Shown here: positions 11,440 through 23,800 of the stretch, one piece after another
How positions within the stretch are numbered: position 1 is the first letter of the stretch
Layout: the number at the start of each line of letters is the position of its first letter
Made by a program: the position numbers and the translations under genes
Assembly: GCF_032118995.1 (NCBI RefSeq)
Contig: NC_092655.1
Location: 12,224,406-12,288,405 of the forward strand
Reading direction: 5' to 3'
Length of the DNA stretch: 64,000 nucleotides
Origin: Asterias amurensis
Taxonomy: Eukaryota; Echinodermata; Asteroidea; Forcipulatida; Asteriidae
The notes under the pieces: model-generated
What the model was told of the DNA's origin: nothing
Seen by the model: only the letters and a program-made list of their open reading frames with translations
The model's database searches: none

Positions 11440-11770
11440 CTCAGGTCCGTCACGCAATGACGCTCATGGCGCTTCAACATCATTACCCCCTGGTCACTGG
11501 GCCTTAAATCGTTCCTTAAACCATCTCAGCTCCCTGTGGAGTATACAGCCTGTGGCGCCAAATATGTAGCGCAATCAAGGCTAATCAATCTCAGGAACCA
11601 TCTCTGCCCTCACAGGTACCCATTTACCCCTGGGTGGAGAGACGCAATAATAGTGAAGTGTCTTGCTCAAGGACACAAGTGTCACGACCGGGATTCGAAC
11701 CCACACTCTGCTGAACAGAATCACCAGAGCTTGAATTCGGTGCATTTACCCGCTCAGCCACGACACCCCA
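11440..11770 (-). repeat. tRNA-derived SINE
   Basis: On the minus strand the head has an A-box-like GTGGCTGAGCGGG (11749-11761) and a B box GGTTCGAATCC (11691-11701), with a long variable region between them. This is tRNA-Leu-like. A tRNA-unrelated body follows down to about 11440. It looks like a SINE rather than a tRNA gene because the anticodon stem is not clean and the body continues. Confidence 0.75.
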
Positions 11771-11870
11771 TATCGAAGCGCCACCCTCCCGTCATGAGTT
11801 ACAGAAATGAGTCACAACAAAGCTAAATTTTAATACGAAAAACAAATAATTACCCTAAAAAAGTTGCGCT

Positions 11871-12235
11871 TTAAAGACAATGGACACTATTGGTAATTGT
11901 CAAAGACCAGTCTTCTCATATGGTGTATCTCAACATATGCATATAATTACAAACCTGTGAAAATTTGAGCTCGATTGGTCGTCGGAGTTGCGAGATAACT
12001 ATGAAAGAAAAAACACCCTTGTCACACGAAGTTGTGTGCTTTCAGATGCTTGATTTCGAGACCTCAAGTTCTAAACTTGAGGTCTCGAAATCAAATTCGT
12101 GGAAAATTACTTCTTTCTCGAAAACTACGTCACTTCAGAGGGAGCCGTTTCTTACAATGTTTTATACTATCAACCTCTCCCCATTACTTGTACCAAGTGA
12201 GGTTTTATGCTGATAATGTGTCCACTGCCTTTTAA
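11871..12235. mobile_element. TTAA MITE, copy 1 (parent of the hybrid)
   Basis: It begins TTAAAGACAATGGACACTATTGG and ends GTGTCCACTGCCTTTTAA. The internal palindrome is GATTTCGAGACCTCAAG and its complement. The right arm lacks the usual AATTACCAATA segment. Confidence 0.85.
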
Positions 12236-15200
12236 ATGTAATACCTTTCCTGTTTTAAACTTCAGTAAAAAAAGAAAAACATTATGGTAAATTGCAAAAA
12301 TGTCAGTTTACCCCTTTACACATAAACAATTCATTATTTTGTCGCAAGCTGAAGATAGTTCAAACCACCACATCTCTTGAGAAACACAAACTTTCACGAC
12401 CAATTAGGAGTCCATTTGTATTTTCCCCAGCTGCCCACGTGACAATGTGCTCTCTAGGGGCTGTTCTAGTTTTTGGAAATTGTATTGACACATTTTGCAG
12501 AAACAATAATGTTTGATACGTCATTAATTGATTGATTGATACAAACAGTGCGAAGATCTAGCGTGGTTCATTTGAACATCCGTTTCCCACGCCTATGCTT
12601 ACCGTGCAAAAGAAACCAAATTCCGCATCATTTTAACGGACACCTCAATCGATTACACGGGAGACTTCCAAGGTAGCGACTATAACAATGTAACAACAGC
12701 TTGTTACACCCAGTCTAGTCTAGCAACACCGAACCCGATTGTTATTTTCAAGTACAAGAAAATAATGTTCGACCAGGAGTGACCCCGGACGCGCTGGAAG
12801 TCGTATACAGTCTGTCAGCAGCCCATGCGGTAATAAGCTGATTAATAATATAATAATAATAATAACGAAGTTTTATACAGCGCACGTATCTACCAAACAA
12901 GGTACTCAATGCGCTGAGTATATACAAACTTTCAGAAAGATAGGTCATTGCAGTGATGAATTTTGAGACCCAATTAGTTAGCACCTTATAAGGGTTTACA
13001 AGGTGCTACTGCGCATAGAGCAGCCACAGCCAGGAACACCGGGGCGAACACCTTCTCTTTTTTGATAAGTGCACTGGGTTCTTTTACATGCGTTACACAA
13101 CACATGGGACCAACGGCTTTACGTCCCATCCGAATTGTTTTATCTGCAGCATTTTGTGTGGTTTTCATGCGTGACCTCGGTTTGAATATACAATTAGTCC
13201 AAAGGGCTTCTGGAACTCGGTAATTTTCGGCCTTTTCTGAAAAGTCTCAACCAAAATAATGTACCAGTAAATTGAAACGAAGAGCATGTCTGTCGTGTGG
13301 AAAAAAAATTAAAAGGAGAAAATTGTACGTAAAAAATGGGAAAGGAAATTAAAAGACCTGCGGCTAGACTGTATACAGTCGTCCGGAACAAATGTATAGC
13401 GTCTTGGTTTTAGACGTCGATCTTATGAGTATAACCTAATGCAAATTATATGCTAATTTATGCAATTAAAAGAAAGGTTGCTTAACGCCCCTTTGAAAGC
13501 ATTCTTATTCTTCGTTCAGCTATTGAGACTTTGGGTTTTTGTTTGCATAAATATCGCTCCCACATTGTTGACTACAAACTTTGTTTGTTTGTGTGTTTGT
13601 TTGTTCTGTTGTCTTTTTTGTTTTAGAGTATGTACACAATAAATCCCATAGTAATTACCCCACTGATATGTGAGAAGTGGAACAAGTCGATTAACCGGAT
13701 ATATCAAATAGTAGCCGTGATCTTTGCTATTATTCAATCGGGTCATCAAGGGGCGGGCAAATGGGAGAAGGTGTGAACAACAGCCTTTGTAGTGTTTGGT
13801 GTTTTGGCGTTAGGTTGTTAGTGTGGGAATGCTTTATTTCATTGAAAGCGTTCGAGTTGATGACGTTGTTTTTGTTTTTTGTTTTTTTTATTTTATTTTA
13901 TGGAGCATTCCAGGCGCCATATTCCAGGCGCCATAGAACCAGTTTTCCTTTACACATCACCAGTGTCCAGTGTACTAAATGGCAAAATGAAGTGTCACGA
14001 CAAAAACTACACATCCGAGTTTCAAGTTCTTTTCAATTATAGAGACTATGAGAATTGCATAATCATTAGCATTAGTTTACCAAGATCCTGGTGTTTTGGT
14101 GTTAGGTTGTTAGTGTGGGAATGCTTTATTTCATTGTAAGTGTTCGGGTTGATGACGTTGTTTTTTGTTGATTTATTTTATGGAGCACTCCAGGCGCCAT
14201 GGAACCAGTTTTCCTTTACACATCACCGCCTCCAAAACTATTCAGTCATTACTCATCAAACGTTTTACAAGTTGAAATGGTTCCCACGACTCCGAAATAA
14301 CGAAAATTGCGTATAACAATTAATTGACGAAGGGGAAAATCAGCAACGTTTAAAACGGTGCAGGGCCAGACGAAAATTTGAGCTCAATCGGTCATCGAAC
14401 TTGCGAGATAATAAAAAAAGGAAAAAACACCCTTGTCACACGAAGTTGTGTGCGTTTAGATGGTTGATTTCGAGACCTCAAGTTCTAAATCTGAGGTCTT
14501 GAAATCAAATTCGTGGAAAATTACTTCTTTCTCGAAAACTACGTCACTTCAGAGGGAGCCGTTTCTTACAATGTTTTATACTATCAACCTCTCCCCATTA
14601 CTTGTACCAAGTGAGGTTTTATGCTGATAATGTGTCCACTGCCTTTTAAATGTAATACCTTTCCTGTTTTAAACTTCAGTAAAAAAAGAAAAACATTATG
14701 GTAAGTTGCAAAAATGTCAGTTTACCCCTTTACACATAAACAATTCATTATTTTGTCGCAAGCTGAAGATAGTTCAAACCACCACATCTCTTGAGAAACA
14801 CAAACTTTCACGACCAATTAGGAGTCCATTTGTATTTTCCCCAGCTGCCCACGTGACAATGTGCTCTCTAGGGGCTGTTCTAGTTTTTGGAAATTGTATT
14901 GACACATTTTGCAGAAACAATAATGTTTGATACGTCATTAATTGATTGATTGATACAAACAGTGCGAAGATCTAGCGTGGTTCATTTGAACATCCGTTTC
15001 CCACGCCTATGCTTACCGTGCAAAAGAAACCAAATTTCGCATCATTTTAACGGACACCTCAATCGATTACACGGGAGACTTCCAAGGTAGCGACTATAAC
15101 AATGTAACAACAGCTTGTTACACCCAGTCTAGTCTAGCAACACCGAACCCGATTGTTATTTTCAAGTACAAGAAAATAATGTTCGACCAGGAGTGACCCC

Positions 15201-16917
15201 GGACGCGCTGGAAGTCGTATACAGTCTGTCAGCAGCCCATGCGGTAATAAGCTGATTAATAATATAATAATAATAATAACGAAGTTTTATACAGCGCACG
15301 TATCTACCAAACAAGGTACTCAATGCGCTGAGTATATACAAACTTTCAGAAAGATAGGTCATTGCAGTGATGAATTTTGAGACCCAATTAGTTAGCACCT
15401 TATAAGGGTTTACAAGGTGCTACTGCGCATAGAGCAGCCACAGCCAGGAACACCGGGGCGAACACCTTCTCTTTTTTGATAAGTGCACTGGGTTCTTTTA
15501 CATGCGTTACACAACACATGGGACCAACGGCTTTACGTCCCATCCGAATTGTTTTATCTGCAGCATTTTGTGTGGTTTTCATGCGTGACCTCGGTTTGAA
15601 TATACAATTAGTCCAAAGGGCTTCTGGAACTCGGTAATTTTCGGCCTTTTCTGAAAAGTCTCAACCAAAATAATGTACCAGTAAATTGAAACGAAGAGCA
15701 TGTCTGTCGTGTGGAAAAAAAATTAAAAGGAGAAAATTATACGTAAAAAATGGGAAAGGAAATTAAAAGACCTGCGGCTAGACTGTATACAGTCGTCCGG
15801 AACAAATGTATAGCGTCTTGGTTTTAGACGTCGATCTTATGAGTATAACCTAATGCAAATTATATGCTAATTTATGCAATTAAAAGAAAGGTTGCTTAAC
15901 GCCCCTTTGAAAGCATTCTTTTTCTTCGTTCAGCTATTGAGACTTTGGGTTTTTGTTTGCATAAATATCGCTCCCACATTGTTGACTACAAACTTTGTTT
16001 GTTTGTGTGTTTGTTTGTTCTGTTGTCTTTTTTGTTTTAGAGTATGTACACAATAAATCCCATAGTAATTACCCCACTGATATGTGAGAAGTGGAACAAA
16101 TCGATTAACCGGATATATCAAATAGTAGCCGTGATCTTTGCTATTATTCAATCGGGTCATCAAGGGGCGGGCAAATGGGAGAAGGTGTGAACAACAGCCT
16201 TTGTAGTGTTTGGTGTTTTGGCGTTAGGTTGTTAGTGTGGGAATGCTTTATTTCATTGTAAGCGTTCGAGTTGATGACGTTGTTTTTGTTTTTTGTTTTT
16301 TTTTATTTTATTTTATGGAGCATTCCAGGCGCCATATTCCAGGCGCCATAGAACCAGTTTTCCTTTACACATCACCAGTGTCCAGTGTACTAAATGGCAA
16401 AATGAAGTGTCACGACAAAAACTACACATCCGAGTTTCAAGTTCTTTTCAATTATAGAGACTATGAGAATTGCATAATCATTAGCATTAGTTTACCAAGA
16501 TCCTGGTGTTTTGGTGTTAGGTTGTTAGTGTGGGAATGCTTTATTTCATTGTAAGTGTTCGGGTTGATGACGTTGTTTTTTGTTGATTTATTTTATGGAG
16601 CACTCCAGGCGCCATGGAACCAGTTTTCCTTTACACATCACCGCCTCCAAAACTATTCAGTCATTACTCATCAAACGTTTTACAAGTTGAAATGGTTCCC
16701 ACGACTCCGAAATAACGAAAATTGCGTATAACAATTAATTGACGAAGGGGAAAATCAGCAACGTTTAAAACGGTGCAGGGCCAGACGAAAATTTGAGCTC
16801 AATCGGTCATCGAACTTGCGAGATAATAAAAAAAGGAAAAAACACCCTTGTCACACGAAGTTGTGTGCGTTTAGATGGTTGATTTCGAGACCTCAAGTTC
16901 TAAATCTGAGGTCTTGA
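12090..16917. repeat. 2414-bp tandem segmental duplication
   Basis: Unit 1 (about 12090-14503) and unit 2 (about 14504-16917) are nearly identical with a constant 2414-bp offset; for example the sequences at 12292 and 14706, and at 13460 and 15874, match. Each unit begins and ends inside a copy of the TTAA MITE. No convincing coding exon is present in either unit. Short open frames are copied with the unit and look incidental. Confidence 0.92.
14373..14648. mobile_element. Hybrid TTAA MITE at the duplication junction
   Basis: Left of about 14500 the sequence matches the MITE at 16787-17083, including GAGGTCTTGAAATC. Right of 14514 it matches the MITE at 11871-12235, including TTCGTGG and the shortened right arm. 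Confidence 0.88.
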
Positions 16918-17083
16918 AATCAAATTCGCGGAAAATTAGTTCTTTCTCGAAAACTATGGCACTTCAGAGGGAGCCGTTTGTCACAATGTTTTATACCATC
17001 AACCTCTTCCCATTACTCGTCACCAAGAAAGGTTTTATAGCAATAAATATTTTTAATAATTACCAATAGTGTACACTGCCTTT
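16787..17083. mobile_element. TTAA MITE, copy 3 (other parent of the hybrid)
   Basis: The left end is truncated: host sequence CAGGGCCAGACG joins directly to GAAAATTTGAGCTC. The right end is AATTACCAATAGTGTACACTGCC. The related locus at 31500-31545 lacks this element. Confidence 0.8.
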
Positions 17084-18035
17084 GAACAAACAGCACGGAC
17101 AAATCAAGTTGGTATACATCAGTTTAAAAATACTCACATCGTTGGAATGTGACTCCGATGTCAACCACACAGTCACAAGGAGTGGGGTGGTGGGTAGCCT
17201 TCCGCCCGGGACATCAATTAAAAAAGTTACTGGTAACAACTGCGAAAACGTAAGACAAGAGCACCAAGCCAGCGACCGGGCCAAAGTGTCGTCCTTTCAC
17301 TGGCAGATGAGCGCCGTCAACTCCCGTGTTGCAGCCGGTCAGCGTCCCATCCCGGGCTCCGAGTCGAAGGAGACCGTAACACTGGCATACATTTAATAGT
17401 GTAAAAAAAACGTGGCCATTTTATAAAGGTATTCAGCCAGCCGATAACAATGCAGTAGAAAGGAACAACTACACTAGGAATGTTCAGCTTGCTACTTATT
17501 TATGAGGCTGAAGATTTCCACTAAACTGTGACCTTCTTAAACAGTTTCTGTTTTTATTTGCCCCCATTTCTGCTTTGTGTATAGCAGCGCCCTGATAATC
17601 TTTTTGGTAGATTTGTTCTCTTGATAAAGCTCCGTAAATGTGATTAATGTCATTATAACAGCCGGTGTAATTTTGGTTTGGGGGAAGGGCACACCCCTCA
17701 TTATACCCCACCCCATTCCTGATCATTGATAGTTCCAAACAGAACAAAACTTTCCAGTGGCCAATTCACAATACCAAACAAACTGTTTGTATGATATTTG
17801 GTTTCCTTGTAGTTTATCATTCATTAAGCATTCCAAAACACTAACAAAGCCCTCATAAAAAAAAATGAGAACTACTTTTTACAATTTCTTTTAAAAGAGC
17901 TGGAATGATGCTGATATCATGAGCTCTGTATGTTCGCATGGCCTTTGGGGTGCCCTGCATGGTTTGGTGTGTTAATAGACCCTTACACTGGCCGCCATCT
18001 TTGATGTCAAACAGAGAATACGCCCTGCGAAGGAC
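17084..18035. repeat. Segmental duplication, shared with 31.54-31.95 kb and 60.74-61.83 kb
   Basis: The segment 17084-17400 matches 31540-31950 (GGACAAATCAAGTTGGTATACATC). The segment 17308-18035 matches 60742-61830. At 17821-17832 the sequence CATTCATTAAGCATTCC is the uninterrupted form of a site that carries an insertion in the 61-kb copy. No gene is recognised. Confidence 0.85.
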
Positions 18036-18165
18036 TCTCTCAACCAGATTTTTTGGGGGGCCTGTGACGTCATATGTATATATTGCCTGCACGCAAAATA
18101 ATATTTGACATGTTTTTTTACCAGGTCTAAATAGTCACTACAGACACTGGACACTATTGGTAATA

Positions 18166-18925
18166 TAGTCTGGTTCCCAGACCCAAAAATCTCCGACTAG
18201 GCTCTGTCGAATTTAGGGTCCGGTATCACCCAAAATCACGTGACCAAAAAGGAGGAATTCCTCCTTTTTCGAAGTTATCCGAAATGTTTCGAACGTGTTG
18301 TCGTCAACATTCGGACAGTATCGTTGATGTTCGGTATGGAATCATAATGTCAGTCCTGTCGGCCGTAGATCCAGGAGTTTTTTTTATCATCATCTTCCTA
18401 TACTGTGCAGAAACCTCCTGTGGAGTATACTCGCACATATGCCAGCTATTGTTATTTAAAGCCAATGCAGGCGTTGTGCCTAAATAAAGCGTTTGCAAAG
18501 CAATGCGACAAGTTCAAAACATTTAAACCTGGGAAATCGCTCCGGGGTCTGGTAAGTTTTTGTCCTTTTTCTTCAAAAATATAATTTTCAAAGGTGTTTT
18601 GACTTGACTGTTCATTAGAGACATTGATTGAGAATTAAGTTTCATGATTTTTGAAAGTGGTAAAAATGGGGCAAATCTGGTGACTAGCTCTCGAAATTAT
18701 ACGTGTTGAACATTGCCGATCAAAATAATCTCGTAACCCTCCGGCCTGGCGGCCGTCGGGAGCAGGGTTCCGTTATATATCGCAACTAGGTGCAGACATG
18801 GTTTCCCTGGAGATGACCCCGACCCTGACAAGTTGCGTCATGCTCTATTTTTAACCGTGGGTGATACCTGACCTAAGATTTTTAACAAGAGACGTCAAGG
18901 AATCTTTGGTCAGGGGACCAGAGTA
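18166..18925. mobile_element. 760-bp TIR element with 9-bp target duplication
   Basis: The ends TAGTCTGGTTCCCAGACC and the complement of GGTCAGGGGACCAGAGTA are inverted. It is flanked by TTGGTAATA at 18157-18165 and again at 18926-18934. No transposase is visible inside. Confidence 0.75.
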
Positions 18926-18934
18926 TTGGTAATA

Positions 18935-19121
18935 GACCAATCCATTTGGCTCCGCCCACGACGCTCGTGTGAGCAAGAACACGTGAGCCTCTCCAATGCC
19001 TTTCTGCACAACTTTGCCGCGCGCCAAGCATACGCGCACTAATGTCGGACCTCATTTTGTCGGACCTTCGTTGCGTTGTGATTGGTCAATACGCAAAGGG
19101 GCGGAGCTTAATGGATCGGTC
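18935..19121. mobile_element. 187-bp palindromic MITE
   Basis: The inverted ends are GACCAATCCATTTGGCTCCG and the complement of CGGAGCTTAATGGATCGGTC. TA lies on both sides, so a TA target duplication is likely. Confidence 0.65.
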
Positions 19122-19480
19122 TATTGTCAAAGACAAGTCTCATCACTTGGTGTATCTCAACATATGCATGAAATAACAAACCATTGAAAATTTGAGCTCA
19201 GTTGGTCGTCGAAGTTGCGAAATAATATTGAAATAAAAACACCCTTGTCACATGAAGGTGTGTGCTTTCAGTAGCTTGATTTCGAGACCTCAAAATCTGA
19301 TTCTGAGGTCTCGAAATCAAAATCGTGGAAAATTACTTCTTTCTCGAAAACTACATCACTTCAGAGGGAGCCGTTTCTCACAATGTTTAATACTATCAAC
19401 CCCCATTACTCGTTACCAAGCAAGGTTTTATGCTAATAATTATTTTGAGTAATTACCAATAGTGTCCACTGCCTTTAAAC

Positions 19481-20406
19481 TGGCGGCGTGAACCTCTATA
19501 AATGATGCAGAAATCCCGAATGAAGTACAAGATACCTCCATGGTAAGAGGTACGAAGGAGGTGCGAAGTTTCTTATAAAGAACGAACGATGAGTCTTGTA
19601 AGAAGGTAAGAAGTGTCCAGTGTACTAAAAGGCAAAATGAAGTGTCATGACAAAAACTACACATCCGAGTTTCAAGTTCTTCTCAATTATAGAGTCTATG
19701 AGTATTGCATAATCATTAGCATTTGTTTACCTAGATCCTATGCTGACCTTGCATTTCCAGTTAAAAAAAAGAGGGACCATTATCTTAAGAACTACACGTC
19801 CCTTGTTGCAATCATTGCTTCATCGATGCACCACGCGAACGAGAAAACTTGGGCATGTACGCGTGCATTATGATGTGAAGTTTGACATTTCTGAAAATCA
19901 TGTCGTTGGGTAAATAATTATAAAAAATTAAAAAAGGCACTGGACATCACTATTGTTAATTATTTAAAATAACATAGGAATAGACTGCATCTACTGGAAT
20001 GGAATACTTCAATTCAATTCAATTCAATTCAATTCAATTAATCTTTATTTGATCCCAAAAATGAATCTCATATTGAACCAACTATAATATAAAGCCACAG
20101 GCTAATACTGCTAACTAGCTATACCAAAATACTTAGACGGTCTACTTGTGGGGCACATAGCGGAAATATTAGGAAATTTAACATTTCATCGGCAAACACT
20201 TCTAAGCAGACTTTCTTTATTCCAACCTCGAGCTTACTTTATAAACTAGCTATGCCAATATCTAAGTTGTAATTTAGTTGTAATAGTGTTGTCATATTGT
20301 TGTATTGTTCTTTGATTTGTTATGGTATGAGTGGGGTCTCTACTCGACAAGCTGATGCTTCTTGGAGACCTCCATCTTCACACAAAATCCTATTGTACTT
20401 ATGTTT
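19481..20406. other. Non-coding, repeat fragments only
   Basis: The segment 19611-19740 repeats 13960-14090. A run of ATTCA units lies at 20010-20038 in front of LINE-3'-end-like DNA. No gene is seen, and no F-type lectin C-terminal exon was found here. Confidence 0.5.
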
Positions 20407-20521
20407 TCTTTTTAAAGACACTGGGCACTATTGGTATTTGTCAAAGAACAGTGTTCTCACTTTGTGTATCTCAACATATATGCATAAAATAACAAACCTG
20501 TGCAAATTTGAGCTCAATCGG
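20407..20521 (+). repeat. TTAA MITE fragment at the gene B breakpoint
   Basis: It begins AAAGACACTGGGCACTATTGG and stops at GAGCTCAATCGG. The next base starts sequence homologous to gene A intron 10 (CAACCCATTATTTCAATAAAG). Confidence 0.75.
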
Positions 20522-20562
20522 CAACCCATTATTTCAATAAAGCAGTTGTGTTGAGTACTTAC

Positions 20563-20882
20563 TGCAACAATCCCCACGATTGAGAAGGACAACTTTACTG
20601 ATGCAGCGTTTATCTTGAAGGTCAACCATCCACCATGGATTATCCTCTTCCTCTGTTAAGTACACAAAATAACACAGAACATTAAAACCAGTGTAAGCAA
20701 ATTACATCAGTACATGCTATCCTCATCAAAGTGGTTCAGATTTGTTGACTTACTTGTGTGTGTACAGATGTGTTCTGGTGACAGCTTAGTGTCCTCGTTT
20801 CCATCTGCAGCTGTGACCGGTGAGTACTTATTGCCCAGGAGAGAACTTTGCTTCGTTGGCTTACCAATTAGAGATACATCGC
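20563..20882 (-). CDS. Gene B FTP domain 3, missing its last exon
   Basis: Exon 9 (20882-20754) reads VSLIGKPTKQSS...CTHT. Exon 10 (20652-20563) reads NPWWMVDLQDKRCISKVVL and ends LLNRGDCC, the intact first half of the fucose-binding signature. The following RL(T)NAVVRAG exon present in gene A at 35214 is not found downstream. Confidence 0.8.
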
Positions 20883-23800
20883 CTGTTTAAAAATCAAAAG
20901 GTAATTATTTCAAGTTTAGGGTAATGTTTAGTGTATTGTGACTTTGATGTCCGAATTGCTTGGCATTTAATCTCCACTAAGTTTCAGCTTATCAAGTAGA
21001 TGTGATGACAGTAAAGCTGGTTTGATATTGGACATTTACATAGATTTGTTCAGTGTCCAATATCGATGTACCAGATAGACATTCACTGTACAAACCTACT
21101 TGAATGTAAAATGTCCAATGTCAAATATCGAAAAAGCAACATTGATATTCTCCTGTACAAACCTTAATGAATGTCAAATGTCCAATATTAAACCCACTTT
21201 ACTTTTATGTAGGATGACGATTGATTATCGTTGTTTGCTTGTGTTTAACCCTTTACCGATCCAATGTGTTAGAGCATTACATACGAAGTGTGAACAAAAG
21301 AGGTCCACACAAGGCAGTGCTTTGAAACACTATGTGGACTTAAACACGTCCAAAAATAGTTTTTTACAGTGTTGAAGAATATGATTTTTTCTTTCAGTGT
21401 ACAGAATAAAGGGATGTCCACAGAGTGTATGTAACATAGAGCTGTATATGTTTACAGTGAACATTGACAGGCATATATAAGTATACTAACGTTCGTCACT
21501 TTCACACGGGTCAACATCAAGTTCGTAGATCTCTACTTCACGTAAATGCAACCATTCTTTCCTGCCTGGTATGTTAACACTGACGTAACGCGCCTTCAAC
21601 GGTCGTTGACAGTAGACGGCTAGATCTCCACCTGGAATCTTGGCTTGGTCAGCGGTGATCGCTGATCCACATTGAGCATTTTTATGTATGTTTTTATTTG
21701 TTCCTGCTCTTACGACGGCATCTGCTAATCGTTTGCCTAATGAAATAAATGTGAAGTACAGAATAAAAATCTCATCCCACGCACACACAAACACCCACAA
21801 GCGCCCAAATTATTATGGATTAGGTTTGTGGGGTCTTGCTACTGTTCTTTTATTCCCCTTTCTAAATAATTCCCTTGTGGGGTCCATGTTGAACAAATAA
21901 TTCCCTTGTGGGGTCCAGGTTGACCAAAAAGTTCCCTTGTGGGTTCCATATTGAACAAAGAATTCACCTGTGGGGTCCAGGTTGAACAAAGAATTCCCTT
22001 GTGGGGTCCAGGTCGAACAAAGAATTCCCTTATGGGTTCCATGTTTAACAAAGGATTCTCTTGTGGGCTTCAGGTTGAACAAAGAATTCCCTTGTGGGTT
22101 CGAGGTTGAACAAATGATTCCCTTGTGGGTTCCATGTTGAACAAAGAATTCCCTTGTTGGGTCGAGGTAGAACAAATAGTTCCCTTTTGGGTTCCATGTT
22201 TAACAAAGAGTTCCCTTGTGGGGTACAGGTTGAACGAAGAATTCCCTTGAGGGGTCCTCCATTGTTCTATAATGTAAAACACAAGACCGAAAAGCTTGAT
22301 TTCACCTTTTGAAGAGCATTCACAAAGTTACAATACTGATAATTGCATTGAGATTTATTTATTTATTATTTATTTGAATAAAAGACTTTACTGAAATTGT
22401 TTCCTCCTCATTCTGCCATATCTTTAACAACACTGGGTAATATAGGTTTTTCCCCGAAGCAGCCTATCTCACTTTTATGCATCTTGTTCATTGCATAATT
22501 CAGTTTTATTTCGTCATTCAATCTCATTTAAGGCATACAGCATGCAGTGTGTATGTACGAAAAAATGTAGTTGAAACGTGATTATTGATGTGGATTGACG
22601 TAGGTTAATGGCAGATCTCTGTGAGTGACCAAAAGAGGGACATTTGTCTAAAAAGAGACGTCACACGTCGAGGCTCGTGAAGTACACCCGACATCTGTTG
22701 TTAACCTACATCAATCCACGTCCATAATCACCTTCCAGTTACATGTTTTGTAAACACTGCATGCCTTAAAATGTGATTGATGTGAAAAAATTAACTGAAT
22801 ATGCAATGAAGAAGAATGCATGCAAAAGAAGTAGGCTGCCTCTTGCTATAAATGACGGGGAAGTCCTATACTTACTACTTGAGGCACGGTTGAACAAAAC
22901 CACTTTACTGATGCAGTGTGTGTCTAGAAGATCTACTCTCCACCAAGGATCAAAATCTTGACCTGCAAAAAAAAAATATTTTAATAATGAATGAACAATT
23001 ATTAATCCCCTAACCCCAAAAAGTTTGAAAATCACTCACTGCCCGCCTGAATATTTTGTGACGTCACTGATCCGAGGTCTGTCTCCACTACCCTGATTCG
23101 TGGCGGGTCAACAAATACTTACCTCAGCAGCTGTTCGGACATTTTCAAAAGCAAACCTTAAAGAGTTAGTATTCGCTGGCAGCTACAAGGTTTCCCAGAA
23201 TTGTTTGCTCATTGAGTTTTATCGGAGACAATAGTTGCTGATAAAAGTATCGATCAACAAGTCCAGGATTGAATGTTTGTAAACGCAATACAAACTTACA
23301 GTCAATGTGAATGAGTGTTAAAGGCAGTGGACAATCAATAATTTTTAGCATACAAACCTAGGCCCATACTATGTAACGAATAATGGTGGGCTGTTGATAG
23401 TATAAAACATTGTGAGAAACGGCTCCCTCTGAAATCACTTAGTTTTCGAGAAGGAAGTATTTTTCCCTTGACTTCGAGACGTCAGATTTAGAATTGGAAA
23501 TTGTCATGATAGTTCAAAAACTGGTATCGAAACAGGATTTTGGAGCAACACATTTCTTTTACCGTGATCTCTTACAGGAAAAACATACTCTAGATGTTTT
23601 ACGAATCAATATAACTTTTCTAGACTAACATTTCAAAAATTGGATAACTCCAGTTATTTGTTGCAATATGTTTCAGTTTCAAGGGATAAACCAATCTCTC
23701 CTTCCTGTTGCTTGGTTTGAGCAGCAAAGGGTAAAAACACCTATCCCTTCCACTTTTTGGCTGAGTTTTAGCACCAGATTCATACTTTGTTCTCCCAGAA

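Larger units (their letters stand above)
18141..19480. mobile_element. TTAA MITE split by two later insertions
   Basis: The MITE left end (ACACTGGACACTATTGGTAAT) is at 18144-18164 and the body resumes at 19122 (TATTGTCAAAGACAAGTC). It ends at about 19480 with AGTGTCCACTGCCTTTAA. The two inserts are listed separately. Confidence 0.8.

Noticed and set aside
11691-11761. tRNA-Leu gene on the minus strand
   Set aside because: A and B boxes are present, but the arms are degenerate and a SINE body continues beyond the tRNA-like part.
12748-15582. Paired ORFs repeated at 2414-bp spacing as a duplicated gene
   Set aside because: They are copied with the segmental duplication. Frames differ from each other, show no family and no splice-supported extension, and the third copy at 30.3 kb does not keep them.
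21813-22175. 120-residue repeat protein on the minus strand
   Set aside because: Product of the 31-bp minisatellite; several frames are open and the array is in an intron.
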